Part shown: positions 26,414 through 36,185 of the stretch, in pieces
How the letters are laid out: each line of letters opens with the position of its first letter
Position numbering within the stretch: the first letter of the stretch is position 1
Assembly (NCBI RefSeq): GCF_014836885.1
Contig: NZ_JACSPY010000005.1
Location: 62,001-126,000 of the forward strand
Direction: 5' to 3'
Length of the DNA stretch: 64,000 nt
From: Brevibacterium gallinarum
GTDB taxonomy: Bacteria; Actinomycetota; Actinomycetes; Actinomycetales; Brevibacteriaceae
The notes under the pieces: model-generated
Seen by the model: the letters and a program-made list of their open reading frames with translations, nothing else
Databases searched by the model: none
Told to the model about the DNA's origin: nothing
Program-made: the position numbers and the translations under genes

Positions 26414-27505
26414 ATGCATGTCTTCCGTCGCATCGTCCTCCCCGTCAGCTACCTGGTGGTGCTGCTCATCATCGCCATCGCGCTCGCCTGGCTGGCCTTC
26501 CGCCCGCAGGCGAGCACCACCGTCGACGGCGAACCCACCGGGGAGGTGCTGGCTGAGGAGACCGTCGTGGCGCGCGGAGACGTGTCCAATGTGCTCAGCT
26601 TCGACGGCAAGATCGAAGTCGAGCCGGCCAAGGACGCCAAAGCATCAGAGACCGGCACGCTCGTCCACATCTTCGAGCAGTCCGGACGCAAGGTGAAGAA
26701 GGGCGCCCAGCTGTACCAGATCAAGGTCGAAGGCGAAGCCGGGGGCCCGGCCCCGGCCGCCGAACCCGGTTCTGACGGTGACGCCGCCGAACCCGCCCCG
26801 GCACCGGCCCCGCGTCCACGCTACGTCAACGTCGTCGCCCCTGCCGACGGGGTCGTCGGCGACTATGCGGCTGAGAAGGGCGAGGACGTTGCGAAGGGGC
26901 AGGCGGTCACGAGCATCGAACAGGACTCCTTCCGCGCTGTCGCCTTCATCGAACCGGCCCAGCTGTACCGGATCCCCAAGATGCCGGACACCGGCACCGT
27001 GACGATCACCGACGGACCGCAGCCCTTTGAGTGCACGAGCCTGCGCCTCAACCAGGTCTCCGGCAGCCGCAGCACCGGTGACAGCGCCGGTGACAGCGCC
27101 GGGGAGGACGCCGGTGAGGAGCCGGCACCAGACGACAGCGAGGCCCCGGCACCGGAGGCCGGCGCCTCGGGCCCGTCGATCAGCTGCGAGGTCCCCGACG
27201 AGGTGACCGTCTACAACGGGCTGAACATGAAGCTCGAACTCGACGCCGGCTCAGCCACCGATGTGCTCATCGTCCCGACCACCGCGGTGCGCGGCACGAT
27301 CGGCGACGGCAGCGTGTGGGTCATCGACGACTCCGGCGAACCGGTCGAAACCCCGGTCAAGCTCGGCATCAACGACGGCGAGAACGTCGAGATCACCGAG
27401 GGGCTTGAGGAGGGCCAGTCGATCGCCGCCTACGTGCCCGGCGCTGAGCCTGAGTCGCCTGAGGACTTCGACGAGGGCGGCATGGTCGACGAGGGAGAGA
27501 TGTGA
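26414..27505 (+). CDS. HlyD/MacA-like efflux adaptor subunit
   Basis: 363-residue membrane-anchored adaptor of an ABC exporter. One N-terminal transmembrane helix (residues ~9-30) is followed by a lipoyl/barrel-sandwich half (GTLVHIFEQSGRKVKKGAQLY). A Pro/Ala insert comes next, then the second lipoyl half (VVAPADGVVGDYAAEKGEDVAKG) and a C-terminal beta-barrel (VLIVPTTAVRGTIGDGSVWVI). In Gram-positives such proteins link the permease to the extracellular side. The stop overlaps the ATPase start (GTGA). Confidence 0.88.
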   Translation: MHVFRRIVLPVSYLVVLLIIAIALAWLAFRPQASTTVDGEPTGEVLAEETVVARGDVSNVLSFDGKIEVEPAKDAKASETGTLVHIFEQSGRKVKKGAQLYQIKVEGEAGGPAPAAEPGSDGDAAEPAPAPAPRPRYVNVVAPADGVVGDYAAEKGEDVAKGQAVTSIEQDSFRAVAFIEPAQLYRIPKMPDTGTVTITDGPQPFECTSLRLNQVSGSRSTGDSAGDSAGEDAGEEPAPDDSEAPAPEAGASGPSISCEVPDEVTVYNGLNMKLELDAGSATDVLIVPTTAVRGTIGDGSVWVIDDSGEPVETPVKLGINDGENVEITEGLEEGQSIAAYVPGAEPESPEDFDEGGMVDEGEM

Positions 27506-28242
27506 GCGCAGCGCCGATCCTGCAGCTGCGCGACGTCACCCGTTCCGTGCGGCTGCCCAACGACAGCATCCTCGACATCCTCACCGGCATCGACCTCGAC
27601 GTCTATCCCCGCGAGCACGTCGGCATCGTCGGCCGCTCCGGCACCGGCAAATCGACCCTGCTCAACATCCTCGGGCTGCTCGACCGGCCCACCAGCGGCG
27701 GCATGTGGTTCGCCGGGACCGAGGTCTCGCGCATCTCCCAGCGCCGGGCCGCCGCGATCCGCGGGCAGGATGTCGGATTCGTGTTCCAGCAGTTCAACCT
27801 GCTGCCCGGCCGCACCGCGCTGGAGAACGTCGAAGCACCCCTGCTGTACGGCTCGCCCCGGGAGTTCTGGCAGCGCCGGCGACTCGCCACCGAAGCCCTC
27901 GAGCGCCTCGGCCTCGGCCACCGGCTGCGCCAGCTGCCGATCGCGCTCTCCGGCGGTGAGCAGCAGCGGGTGGCGATCGCCCGGGCGATCGTGCGCAAGC
28001 CGCGCGTGCTGCTCGCCGATGAGCCCACCGGTGCCCTCGACGTCGACACCGGCCGGGCGGTGATGCGGCTGCTGGAGGAGATCACCACCGAAGGCGACTG
28101 CTCGCTCATCACCATCACCCACGACCCGAACATCGCGGCGATGGCCTCCCGCCGCTTCCAGCTCAAGGACGGCCGGCTGCACCTGCTGGAAGCCGCCACC
28201 GCAGCCGAGGTCGCCACCCACCTGGGCGGAGGTGCGGCATGA
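27502..28242 (+). CDS. ABC transporter ATP-binding protein (MacB/LolD type)
   Basis: 246-residue nucleotide-binding subunit. Walker A is GRSGTGKST (residues ~45-53), the Q-loop lies in FVFQQFNLLPGRTALENV, the ABC signature is LSGGEQQRVAIARA and Walker B is VLLADEPTGALD. The H-loop is ITITHD. These are hallmarks of the MacB/LolD/FtsE group. The GTG start overlaps the adaptor stop and its own stop overlaps the permease start, so the three form one unit. Confidence 0.95.
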   Translation: MSAAPILQLRDVTRSVRLPNDSILDILTGIDLDVYPREHVGIVGRSGTGKSTLLNILGLLDRPTSGGMWFAGTEVSRISQRRAAAIRGQDVGFVFQQFNLLPGRTALENVEAPLLYGSPREFWQRRRLATEALERLGLGHRLRQLPIALSGGEQQRVAIARAIVRKPRVLLADEPTGALDVDTGRAVMRLLEEITTEGDCSLITITHDPNIAAMASRRFQLKDGRLHLLEAATAAEVATHLGGGAA

Positions 28243-29420
28243 CCCGAATCGTGTCCCTGCTGGCCGAAGCCTGGCAGGAGCTGCGCATCCACAAGCTGCG
28301 GGTGCTGCTCTCCCTCATCGGCGTCGGCGTCGCCGTCTGCGCCCTCACCCTCGTCGTCGCTCTCGGGGCGATCGCCGAACGCGTCTCCACGGAGTACATG
28401 GAGCGGGTCGGCGGCCGCCCGGTGACCCTGAGCATGTACCCCTCCCAGCTGAGCACTGCCAGCGAGTACGAGGTGTTCCGCGACCGACTCGATGCCGAGG
28501 CCGAACGCTTCGACATCAGCTACATCACCGCCCTGTCGGAGGGCTACGGCCCGATCGCGGTCAACGGCACCCCGTACGATGTCAACCTCAACGCCGTCGA
28601 CCCGTCCTTCAAGGTCATGCGCCACCAGGTCGTCACCGCCGGCCGCTGGTTCGAAGCCGGCGATGAGCAGAACATGTCGCCGCCGGTCGTTGTGAGCTCG
28701 AACTTCCTCGACCAGACCGGGGTGTCGGCAGCGGACCTGCCGCGCACCATCACGACGCCGACCGGGGCGCAGGCCACCGTCATCGGAGTGGTGCAGGGCG
28801 GCGGGGTGATGGAGGACCCGACGGTGTTCTTCCTGCCGCAGCATATGGCGGTGATGAACCCGGATGAGGGGTTCGACAGCCTGCGGGTGGACCTGTGGGT
28901 GCCGGAGCACAACGCCAAGACCCTGCAGAAGCAGCTCGGGCCGGCCCTCAAGGCCAGCCTCGGGGTGCAGTCGGTCGAGCGATCCGACTTCGCCGCGCAG
29001 GGCGATATGGGCCTCGGGATGCTCAAGGCGATCCTGCTGTCGATCTCCGGGATCATCATGGCGATGGGCGTGCTCGGGATGATCAACATCGCCGTCGTGA
29101 CGATTCAGCAGCGCATCCGCGAGATCGGCATCCGGCGCAGCTTCGGCGCCTCGACCGGACGGGTGTTCTTCTCGGTCATGATGGAAAGCGTCGTCGGCAC
29201 GTTCGTGGCAGGCGTCGTGGGTGTCGGAGCGGCGATCCTGCTGCTGCGCAACCCGCTGGTGGCCCAGGTGCTGTTCGACGGGCTCCAGGACACCCCGCCG
29301 TTCCCGATCTCAGCCGCGCTGCTCGGCATCGTCGTCGCACTCGCCGTCGGCGGACTGGCCGGGCTCATCCCGGCCCTCGTCGCCACCCGCATCCGGATCA
29401 TCGACGCGATCCGCACCTGA
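28239..29420 (+). CDS. MacB-like ABC transporter permease
   Basis: 393-residue permease with one N-terminal helix (LRVLLSLIGVGVAVCALTLV), a ~200-residue extracytoplasmic MacB_PCD domain and three C-terminal helices. The latter include the conserved IREIGIRRSFGAS coupling motif of FtsX/MacB permeases. The substrate is unknown; antimicrobial peptides, macrolides or lipids are typical. It ends the operon. Two copies of the 14-bp word follow the stop (29430-29443, 29448-29461). Confidence 0.93.
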   Translation: MTRIVSLLAEAWQELRIHKLRVLLSLIGVGVAVCALTLVVALGAIAERVSTEYMERVGGRPVTLSMYPSQLSTASEYEVFRDRLDAEAERFDISYITALSEGYGPIAVNGTPYDVNLNAVDPSFKVMRHQVVTAGRWFEAGDEQNMSPPVVVSSNFLDQTGVSAADLPRTITTPTGAQATVIGVVQGGGVMEDPTVFFLPQHMAVMNPDEGFDSLRVDLWVPEHNAKTLQKQLGPALKASLGVQSVERSDFAAQGDMGLGMLKAILLSISGIIMAMGVLGMINIAVVTIQQRIREIGIRRSFGASTGRVFFSVMMESVVGTFVAGVVGVGAAILLLRNPLVAQVLFDGLQDTPPFPISAALLGIVVALAVGGLAGLIPALVATRIRIIDAIRT

Positions 29421-29472
29421 CCCGGCCACCGCCTCGGGCGCGGCCACCGCCTCGGGCACGGCCCGAGCCACC

Positions 29473-29922
29473 TCACATCACGGTCGCGGCGACCGTGGCG
29501 GCCATCTCGGTGACCTGTGCGAGGTGCTCCTCGCCGACCTCGCCGGTGAAGGTGACCGGCTCGAAGGCCTTCTCCCACCCGAATCCGGTGGTGATCGACT
29601 CCATCGCTTTCTGCGCCCCGGTCGTGTCGTAGCCGCCGTGGATCCAGTAGGAGAACGGCCGCCCGGCGTTCTGCTCGCGGGTGTCGTAGTAGGTGGTGTC
29701 GAAGAAGTGCTTGAGGGCACCGGAGATGTAGCCGAAGTTCGCCGTCGTGCCGAGCACATAGGCATCAGCTGCGAGCACATCGTCTGCTGTCGCCTCCAGC
29801 GCGGCGCGCTCGATGACCTCGACGCCTTCGAGTTCGGGCATGTTCAGCCCCTCCCGCGCAGCCGCAGCGAGCTTCTCGGTCGCTGGCGAGGGCGAATGGT
29901 GGACGAGCAGCACACGTGCCAT
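29473..29922 (-). CDS. flavodoxin-like NAD(P)H-dependent oxidoreductase
   Basis: 149-residue single-domain flavoprotein related to WrbA/NADPH-FMN reductases. The FMN phosphate loop HHSPSPATEKLA is near residue 8, the ring-binding GTTANFGYISGALKHFFD near residue 58, and WIHGGYDTTGAQKAMESI near 95. It probably reduces quinones or flavins. A TACAGT box (plus-strand 29929-29934) and GGAGGT both precede the ATG, so leaderless and SD initiation are both possible. Confidence 0.85.
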   Translation of the reverse strand: MARVLLVHHSPSPATEKLAAAAREGLNMPELEGVEVIERAALEATADDVLAADAYVLGTTANFGYISGALKHFFDTTYYDTREQNAGRPFSYWIHGGYDTTGAQKAMESITTGFGWEKAFEPVTFTGEVGEEHLAQVTEMAATVAATVM

Positions 29923-29978
29923 ACCTCCACTGTAGCGAGCACCGCGCCCGAGGTGAATGCCCGGTTTGCACGGATCGA

Positions 29979-29984
29979 TAGACT
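29979..29984 (+). promoter_or_regulatory. -10-like box TAGACT, leaderless-type
   Basis: It is separated from the sirtuin ATG (29992) by exactly 7 nt, with no ribosome-binding site between. Confidence 0.5.
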
Positions 29985-29991
29985 GCCATGC

Positions 29992-30912
29992 ATGGCAGTC
30001 ATCCGCGATCCGCTGCGCGGTGCGCGCATCCCGCAGCCGAGTCACAGCGACGAGCAGATCGCCGCAGTCATCGCCGAGCTGGCAGACACTGCGCCGGCTG
30101 GTGAGCACCCGTGGACGGTGCTCACCGGGGCTGGAATGAGCACCGATTCCGGCATCCCCGACTACCGCGGTCCCGGCTCCCCGCGCAGGTCTCCGATGAC
30201 CTACCAGACCTTCCTGTCGCATCCGCGCCAGCGCGCCCGCTACTGGGCGCGCAGCTGGGTCGGCTACCCCCGGATGCGCCTGGCCGAGCCGAACCGCGGG
30301 CACGAACTCCTCGCCCGCCTCGGGCTCGGACCGCTCATCACGCAGAACGTCGACGGGCTGCACATCGCCGCCGGCTCCGATCCGGTCATCGAGCTGCACG
30401 GCAGCCTCGCCCGGGTGGTGTGCCTGCAGTGCCGGCGGGTCTTCGACCGCAGCTGGCTGCAGGAGGAGATGACGGCGCTGAATCCCGGCTTCGGCGAGCA
30501 GCTCGAGGTCGACCTGGCCGATATCGAGACCGCTCCCGACGGCGACGTCGAACTCGATGAGACCGCCGGGTTCCGCTACCCGGACTGCCCGATCTGCCGC
30601 GGCATCCTCAAACCCGATGTCGTGTACTTCGGCAAATCCGTCCCGCGTGAGCGTGTCGAGGCCGCCACCGCCGCCGTCGATGCCGGGTCAGGGCTGCTTG
30701 TGGCCGGCAGCTCGCTGGCGGTGCACTCGGGGCTGCGGTTCGTCCGCCGCGCGGCCAAGGCCGGCAAGCCGATCGTCATCGTCACCGACGGCCCGACGCG
30801 CGGCGATGACCTGGCCGATTACCGCTCCACCAGCCGGATAGCGGACTTTCTGCAGACACTCAGCGAGAAATGTGGACGCCTCCGCACAGCAGACGGCAGA
30901 CTGAGTGTATGA
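29992..30912 (+). CDS. Sir2-family NAD-dependent protein deacylase
   Basis: 306-residue sirtuin that removes acyl groups from lysines using NAD. Key motifs are GAGMSTDSGIPDYRGPGSPRR (residues ~45-65), TQNVDGLH with the invariant Asn-Asp, and the catalytic His in ELHGSLARVVC. A Cys4 zinc site (CLQC and CPIC) and the late GSSLAVHSGLRFV are also present. The TDSGIPDYRGP form resembles class II (SIRT4-like) enzymes. The chosen start follows a -10 box at leaderless spacing. Its stop overlaps the next ATG. Acetyl-CoA synthetase, encoded at 54.7-56.6 kb, is a known type of sirtuin substrate. Confidence 0.93.
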   Translation: MAVIRDPLRGARIPQPSHSDEQIAAVIAELADTAPAGEHPWTVLTGAGMSTDSGIPDYRGPGSPRRSPMTYQTFLSHPRQRARYWARSWVGYPRMRLAEPNRGHELLARLGLGPLITQNVDGLHIAAGSDPVIELHGSLARVVCLQCRRVFDRSWLQEEMTALNPGFGEQLEVDLADIETAPDGDVELDETAGFRYPDCPICRGILKPDVVYFGKSVPRERVEAATAAVDAGSGLLVAGSSLAVHSGLRFVRRAAKAGKPIVIVTDGPTRGDDLADYRSTSRIADFLQTLSEKCGRLRTADGRLSV

Positions 30913-31715
30913 GGAAGAACTACGCACGCGACGAACGGCTCAGCCTCGCTGCGCTGATGTTCGATGTCGGCCCGGACGCACCCACCCTGTGTGAGGGATG
31001 GACGGTGCGGGATCTGGCAGTTCACCTCGTCATCCGCGACCGCAGGCCCTTCGCGCTGCCGGGCAACGCCTCCCCGCAGCTGGCCGAGCGCTTCCCCTCG
31101 CTGGATCGATACAAGACCTCGGTCGAGACGGAATTCACCGAGATGCCGTTCGAGCAGCTCGTCGGTCTCATGGCGGAGGGTGCGCCGATCTGGTCTCCGG
31201 CGAAGCTGTCGTCGGTCGACCGGGTGATGAACACCGCGGAGTTCCTCGTCCACCATGAGGACGTCCGCCGGGCCGCCGATGACTGGCAGCCGCGCAGCCT
31301 GTCGTGGGACATGCAGATGAGCGTGTGGCCGCTGCTGAAGATGCTCGCGCTGCCCCAGGCTCTGTCAGTCGGCAAGCACCTGATCTTCGACGCTCCCGGA
31401 TTCGCCGGCACCACCGCCGGGCCCAAGTCCAAGGGCATCATGAAGGTCACCGGCAAGCCGCTGGAGATCCTGCTGTGGGTCTACGGCCGCAAGGACCATG
31501 CGATCGTCGAGGTCGAGGAGTTCGACCCGCCTGAGGGAACCGATCCCGAGGCGGCAGACGATGTGCAGACCGGCACCCTTCCCGTCGTGGAGCCGTGTCC
31601 AGGCGACGTGAGTGCCGATGACCGTGACGACAGCGAGCACGGTGACGCCGCCGCGCGCGGCGATGCTGCCGGGCGCGGTGACGTTGCCGGGCGCGGTGAT
31701 GCTGCCGGGCGCTGA
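30909..31715 (+). CDS. TIGR03085-type metal-binding protein (DinB/mycothiol-isomerase-like)
   Basis: 268-residue protein whose first ~205 residues match the actinobacterial TIGR03085 family, related to mycothiol-dependent maleylpyruvate isomerases. CEGWTVRDLAVHLVIRDRRP carries one metal-ligand His, and EFLVHHEDVRRAADDW the others. A C-terminal extension follows with an acidic stretch and then Gly-Asp-Ala-Ala-Gly-Arg repeats (residues ~248-268). The extension contains one 14-bp word (31540-31553). The ATG overlaps the sirtuin stop. Confidence 0.82.
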   Translation: MRKNYARDERLSLAALMFDVGPDAPTLCEGWTVRDLAVHLVIRDRRPFALPGNASPQLAERFPSLDRYKTSVETEFTEMPFEQLVGLMAEGAPIWSPAKLSSVDRVMNTAEFLVHHEDVRRAADDWQPRSLSWDMQMSVWPLLKMLALPQALSVGKHLIFDAPGFAGTTAGPKSKGIMKVTGKPLEILLWVYGRKDHAIVEVEEFDPPEGTDPEAADDVQTGTLPVVEPCPGDVSADDRDDSEHGDAAARGDAAGRGDVAGRGDAAGR

Positions 31716-31724
31716 TCAGCGCCC
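31707..31724. terminator. 18-bp palindrome spanning both convergent stop codons
   Basis: GGGCGCTGA|TCAGCGCCC is a perfect palindrome. Its centre is the junction of the plus-strand TGA (31713-31715) and the minus-strand TGA (31716-31718). It could fold as a 6-bp stem with a 6-nt loop on either transcript. Confidence 0.35.
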
Positions 31725-32009
31725 CGGCGCCTGATCCTCCGGGCCGTGCGGGCCCCACACGTCGCGTGGGTTCGTCGCGTCGCGGTCGCCTGTCGCGCTG
31801 GCTCGACCGGTCTGGTCCGCAACCGGCGCCGCATCTCCCGCGCTGTCCCGCTCCTGCTGGAGCCGGCGCTGCTCTTCAGCGTGCATGCGCGCGCCGATAT
31901 AGGAGTTCGGGCGGTTCATCGTCCGGTAGATGAGGTAGCCGCCGCCGAAGAGGGTGATGAAGAAGAACGCGATGACAATGAGCACCGCCAGAAGCTGCGG
32001 CTCATCCAT
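31716..32009 (-). CDS. small single-pass membrane protein
   Basis: 97-residue protein with one N-terminal helix (LLAVLIVIAFFFITLFGGGYLIY) and a charged cytoplasmic tail (EEQRRLQQER). The ATG has AGGAGG 8 nt upstream. The stop abuts the convergent gene's stop. Upstream in-frame codons to 32156 lack a start with support. Function is unknown. Confidence 0.7.
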   Translation of the reverse strand: MDEPQLLAVLIVIAFFFITLFGGGYLIYRTMNRPNSYIGARMHAEEQRRLQQERDSAGDAAPVADQTGRASATGDRDATNPRDVWGPHGPEDQAPGR

Positions 32010-32188
32010 CTTTCGGCCTCCTGACCTGGGGAGAAGAAAACGCGGTGCGGCAGTATGCGCTCTGCGGTGCACGGGTGCCGTTCCGCCACCATGGTGCCAC
32101 ACCTCGGGCCTCGCGCAGCATCCGACCCGGCCACCGCCTCGGGAGCGGGGATCCACAGCGTCAGCTGAGCGATGTCAGCGGTTCGCAG

Positions 32189-32194
32189 TAGGGT
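32189..32194 (+). promoter_or_regulatory. -10-like box TAGGGT upstream of dnaX
   Basis: TAGGGT lies 7 nt before the GTG start. The spacer AGGGGAT could also serve as a weak ribosome site. Confidence 0.45.
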
Positions 32195-32201
32195 AGGGGA
32201 T

Positions 32202-35200
32202 GTGTCTACTGCACTGTACCGCCGCTACCGCCCGGAGACTTTCGACGAGGTCATCGGCCAGGACCATGTGGTCACCCCGCTCATGGCCGCGATCGCCAAT
32301 GACCGCATCAACCATGCCTATCTGTTCTCCGGTCCGCGCGGCTGCGGCAAGACCACCTCAGCGCGCATCCTCGCCCGCTGCCTCAACTGCGTAGAGGGCC
32401 CGACCGCGCAGCCGTGCGGACAGTGCCCCAGCTGTCGCGACCTCGCCAACGACGGCCCCGGCTCACTCGACGTCGTCGAGATCGACGCAGCCAGCCACAA
32501 CGGTGTCGATGACGCCCGTGACCTGCGCGAACGCGCCGTCTACGCCCCTGCCCGTGACCGGTTCAAGGTCTTCATCCTCGATGAGGCGCACATGGTCACC
32601 CCGCAGGGATTCAACGCCCTGCTCAAGCTCGTCGAGGAGCCGCCGGCGCATGTGAAGTTCGTCTTCGCGACCACCGAGCCGGAGAAGGTCATCGGCACCA
32701 TCCACTCGCGCACGCACCACTACCCCTTCCGGCTCGTCCCACCCGAGGTGCTCACCGGCTACCTCGACGAGCTGTGCACGCGGGAGAATGTGCCGGTCTC
32801 CAAGGGCGTGCTGCCATTGGTTGTGCGCGCTGGCGGCGGATCGGTGCGCGATTCGCTCTCCGTGCTCGACCAGCTCATGGCCGGCGCCGGAGCTGACGGC
32901 GTCGACTACCACACGGCGATCGCCCTGCTGGGTTATACACCCGATTCGCTGCTCGGTGACATCGTCGATGCGTTCTCCGCCGGGGACGGGGCGGCGGTGT
33001 TCCGGGTCGTCGACCGGGTCATCGAGTCCGGTCAGGACCCCCGCCGGTTCGTCGAGGATCTGCTGGAGAGGTTCCGCGACCTGGTCGTCGTCGGTGCCGC
33101 TCCCGAGGCGGCGGCCTCGTTCCTGCCGGAGGTCCCGGCTGATCGGCTGGAGCGTCTCGTCCAGCAGGCCCGGTCGTTCGGGCAGGCGGAGCTGTCGCGG
33201 GCAGCCGATCTGTTCAATACGGGGCTGTCGGAGATGACCGGTGCGACCTCGCCGAGACTGCAGCTCGAGCTCATCTGCGCGCGCGTGCTGCTGCCGGCTG
33301 CCGAGAAGTCCCGGCGCTCGACGCTCAGCCGCGTCGAGCGGATCGAACGCCGCATCGGCATGGGCGCCACTGGAACTCTGCCACCTGGAGCTGTTCCGGC
33401 TGCCGCACCTGAGCGCGGCGAGACGGGTGCTGCCGAAACAGGTGCGGGCGAAACCGCCAGCGCGGCTGGAAGCGGTGCCCAAGCTGGTGCTGCTGCTGGA
33501 GCTGGCATGCCGACCGACACCGGCCAGCCTGCGAAGCCAGCACCTGCACGCAGCGTCGACGACGATCTCGACGAGTTCGCAGCCGCTGCCGCAGCCGCTG
33601 AATCCATGCTCAGCGACGATCCAGACGCCGACAAGGCTGCAGAATCCGCTACAGCTGCAGCTGACACGTCGGCGCCCGAGCCGACTGCAGTTGAGTCGCC
33701 TGCAGCTGAGTCGCCTGTGCCCGAGGTGGCCGCGCCTGAGCATGCCGCATCTGAACCGGCTGCCCCCGCAACCGCGAACTCGGCAGCCCCCGCAGCCGCA
33801 GACACCACACAGCACATCCAGCCGCAGCCGCCTGCCCAGCAGCCCGGCCAGCAGCCTGGCGGGCAGCAGGATTCCGCCCAAGTTGAGCAGGCAGGACCGC
33901 AAGCAGCTCCGGCGGCCCAGGCCAAGCAGCCGACGCAGGCACAGGGCTCGCAGCAGCCCTCCCAGCCTCAGGCTGCGTCCGAACCGGCACAGCCGCCGAC
34001 CCCCGCCTCGGGACCGGGGCAGCCAGGAGCGGAGATCGATGCGATCCGCCGCGCTTGGCCCGACATCCTCGATGCACTCGGCCGCACAGCGAAGCTTGCC
34101 CGCGCGATCGTGAGCAACAGCGCGGTGCCCTACGGATTCGCCGACGGAGTCTTCTACCTCGGGTTCGACAACCCCGGCGCTCTCAACTCCTTCAACCGCG
34201 GCAACAACGCGCAGAAGCTCAGCGAAGCGCTCAACGATGTGCTCGGCATCCATGCTCGCGTCGAGGTCGGACCTGCGACCGGAAACGTGCCCGGCGGCCA
34301 CAGCGGCGCGCCGGCTGCCAACTCGGGTAGCCCCGGTGGGGGAGGAGCCTCGCCGCAGCAATCCCGCGGGCACGAACAGCAGAGCACGATCAACCGCCCG
34401 CGTCCCACGCAGGAGGAGATCGACTCCGTCGTCGGCCCCCGCGAGGCTGACCGCGAGCCGATCGACCATGAGCGCTTCTGGCAGAGCCCAGGCGATACGG
34501 CAGCTGCCGAATCCGCTGCGGACGATGCGGAGGAAGGGCAAAGCCTAGACCAGCCCGCAGCTGAGACTCCCGCCACCGCAGGAGAGACTCCCGCCACCGC
34601 AGGAGAGACTCCCGCCACCGCAGGGGAGAGGCCGAACGCAGCACAGCCCGGACCAGAAGCCGAGCAGCACTCTAAGTGCCAGGCACCGCTCGCCCACGAT
34701 GTCGAAGAGCCTGACGACGGGCCCGAACCGCCGCCGGAGGACGACTACTACGCCGGTGCCGACGTCGGAGATCCGTACGAGGCAGACACGAGTGCAGGCT
34801 CTGGTGCTGTCGACATGCCCGCAGTCGTGGTGCCGCCGCCTGCGGCTATCGACGATGAGCATGAGGCATCCGGTGCCGACCGAGACCACGCTGAGACGAC
34901 CGACGCTGAGGGCTCCGCTCCAGCCGATCTTGGCGAGACCGCAGCCCAGAACGCACCGCCGAGCGGCAATGCGGCCGACGGTGACGATGACCTCGACTTC
35001 CTCGGCGCCTACGCCGACCCGAACATCGCCTTCACCTCCAACGACGGCCCCGACGCCCCGCTGCCAAAGGGCGAGGGGCCGTCGGAATCAGCCAACCCGT
35101 ATGCCAGTTACGCGCAGCGCTTCGCCCAGCGCGCCCAGCAGAACGGCGACGGCAGCAGCCCCGGCCGTGACGTGCACTCCGGGGCTCCCGGGCAGCCAAA

Positions 35201-35486
35201 CCACGCCTCCGGCCCGGCCCACACCTCGGGACCAGCCCACACCTCGGGACCAGCCGACACCTCAGGCCCAAGACCGGCAGCCGAGAGCGGAGTCGCACCG
35301 GCACGCACCGCGAACGGCGACGGGCCAGCAGCCCACGACCGGCAGGCCGGCACCGGCCGACCCGATGACGGATACGAGGACTTCGATCCCGATACGGATA
35401 TGGACATCACCGAGGCCCCTGACGTCGGCGTGCCTGTCGTTGAGCGGATCCTCGGCGGTGTCGTGATCGAGGAGACCGACGCATGA
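32202..35486 (+). CDS. dnaX: DNA polymerase III subunit gamma/tau
   Basis: 1094-residue clamp-loader ATPase. Start is GTG ([20 protein letters not shown]). Walker [11 protein letters not shown] is near residue 43, the four-Cys zinc module (CLNC...CGQCPSC) at 62-80, and the LDEAHMV Walker B near 126. The clamp-loader region ends near 390. A Pro/Ala/Gln-rich linker runs to ~612, then a tau-like C-terminal domain ([20 protein letters not shown]...) to ~690. About 400 acidic, low-complexity residues follow with internal repeats (ETPATAG three times at 788-808; HTSGPA near 1010). Other actinobacterial DnaX proteins known to me are about 600-800 residues. No A-run frameshift site for a separate gamma product was seen. 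Confidence 0.95.
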   Translation: MSTALYRRYRPETFDEVIGQDHVVTPLMAAIANDRINHAYLFSGPRGCGKTTSARILARCLNCVEGPTAQPCGQCPSCRDLANDGPGSLDVVEIDAASHNGVDDARDLRERAVYAPARDRFKVFILDEAHMVTPQGFNALLKLVEEPPAHVKFVFATTEPEKVIGTIHSRTHHYPFRLVPPEVLTGYLDELCTRENVPVSKGVLPLVVRAGGGSVRDSLSVLDQLMAGAGADGVDYHTAIALLGYTPDSLLGDIVDAFSAGDGAAVFRVVDRVIESGQDPRRFVEDLLERFRDLVVVGAAPEAAASFLPEVPADRLERLVQQARSFGQAELSRAADLFNTGLSEMTGATSPRLQLELICARVLLPAAEKSRRSTLSRVERIERRIGMGATGTLPPGAVPAAAPERGETGAAETGAGETASAAGSGAQAGAAAGAGMPTDTGQPAKPAPARSVDDDLDEFAAAAAAAESMLSDDPDADKAAESATAAADTSAPEPTAVESPAAESPVPEVAAPEHAASEPAAPATANSAAPAAADTTQHIQPQPPAQQPGQQPGGQQDSAQVEQAGPQAAPAAQAKQPTQAQGSQQPSQPQAASEPAQPPTPASGPGQPGAEIDAIRRAWPDILDALGRTAKLARAIVSNSAVPYGFADGVFYLGFDNPGALNSFNRGNNAQKLSEALNDVLGIHARVEVGPATGNVPGGHSGAPAANSGSPGGGGASPQQSRGHEQQSTINRPRPTQEEIDSVVGPREADREPIDHERFWQSPGDTAAAESAADDAEEGQSLDQPAAETPATAGETPATAGETPATAGERPNAAQPGPEAEQHSKCQAPLAHDVEEPDDGPEPPPEDDYYAGADVGDPYEADTSAGSGAVDMPAVVVPPPAAIDDEHEASGADRDHAETTDAEGSAPADLGETAAQNAPPSGNAADGDDDLDFLGAYADPNIAFTSNDGPDAPLPKGEGPSESANPYASYAQRFAQRAQQNGDGSSPGRDVHSGAPGQPNHASGPAHTSGPAHTSGPADTSGPRPAAESGVAPARTANGDGPAAHDRQAGTGRPDDGYEDFDPDTDMDITEAPDVGVPVVERILGGVVIEETDA
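34562..34624 (+). repeat. three 21-bp in-frame repeats inside dnaX
   Basis: The unit GAGACTCCCGCCACCGCAGG plus one base is present three times in tandem and encodes ETPATAG each time. It lies in the disordered C-terminal tail. Confidence 0.75.
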
Positions 35487-36091
35487 GCATGCTCTACGAA
35501 GGCGCCCTGCAGGACCTGGTCGACGAGTTCGGCAAACTTCCGGGCATCGGCCCGAAGTCCGCCCAGCGCCTGGCGTTCCACATCCTGCAGAGTCCCAGCG
35601 AGGACGTCTCCGGGCTGGCCCGCGCGCTGACCGAGGTGAAGAAGCGGGTGAAGTTCTGCGAGACCTGCGGCAACGTCGCAGAGGACACCGAATGCGTCAT
35701 CTGCAAGGACACCCGCCGCGACCAGAGCGTCATCTGCGTGGTCGAAGAGCCCAAGGACGTCATCGCCATCGAACGCACCCGCGAGTTCCGCGGGCTCTAC
35801 CACGTCCTCGGCGGCGCGATCGACCCGATGGCAGGCATAGGCCCCGATGAGCTGCGCATCAAGAGCCTGCTGCCGCGCCTGCAGAGCGGCGAGGTCACCG
35901 AATGCGTCATCGCCACCGACCCGAACCTCGAAGGCGAAGCGACAGCGACCTACCTCGTGCGGCTGCTCTCCAGCCTCGGCATCACCGTCAGCCGCCTGGC
36001 CTCCGGCCTGCCCGTCGGCGGCGACCTCGAATACGCCGACGAGGTCACCCTCGGCCGCGCCTTCGAAGGCCGCCGGCCCGTCGCCCAGTGA
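35483..36091 (+). CDS. recR: recombination mediator protein RecR
   Basis: 202-residue RecR, which works with RecF/RecO to load RecA at gaps. The helix-hairpin-helix [17 protein letters not shown] lies at residues 17-33. The Cys4 zinc finger CETCGN...CVIC lies at 57-72, and a TOPRIM domain from ~80 contains [13 protein letters not shown]. The ATG overlaps the dnaX stop (ATGA). The ybaB gene that normally separates dnaX and recR is absent. Confidence 0.96.
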   Translation: MSMLYEGALQDLVDEFGKLPGIGPKSAQRLAFHILQSPSEDVSGLARALTEVKKRVKFCETCGNVAEDTECVICKDTRRDQSVICVVEEPKDVIAIERTREFRGLYHVLGGAIDPMAGIGPDELRIKSLLPRLQSGEVTECVIATDPNLEGEATATYLVRLLSSLGITVSRLASGLPVGGDLEYADEVTLGRAFEGRRPVAQ

Positions 36092-36185
36092 CACCAGGGG
36101 CCCAGTGACGACGGGCGCTGAGCGGCAGCAGAAGCTCAGCGCCGGAGCGGGCGCAGCAGCCCCAGCAGCCCCGCACGCACAGCCC

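Noticed and set aside
32463-34541. 692-codon open frame antisense to dnaX
   Set aside because: Shadow of dnaX: Arg/Leu/Gly-rich low-complexity translation, no ribosome site, overlapping conserved clamp-loader codons.
32202-35486. Programmed frameshift producing a short gamma subunit in dnaX
   Set aside because: No A-rich slippery heptamer with a downstream hairpin was found near the expected position.
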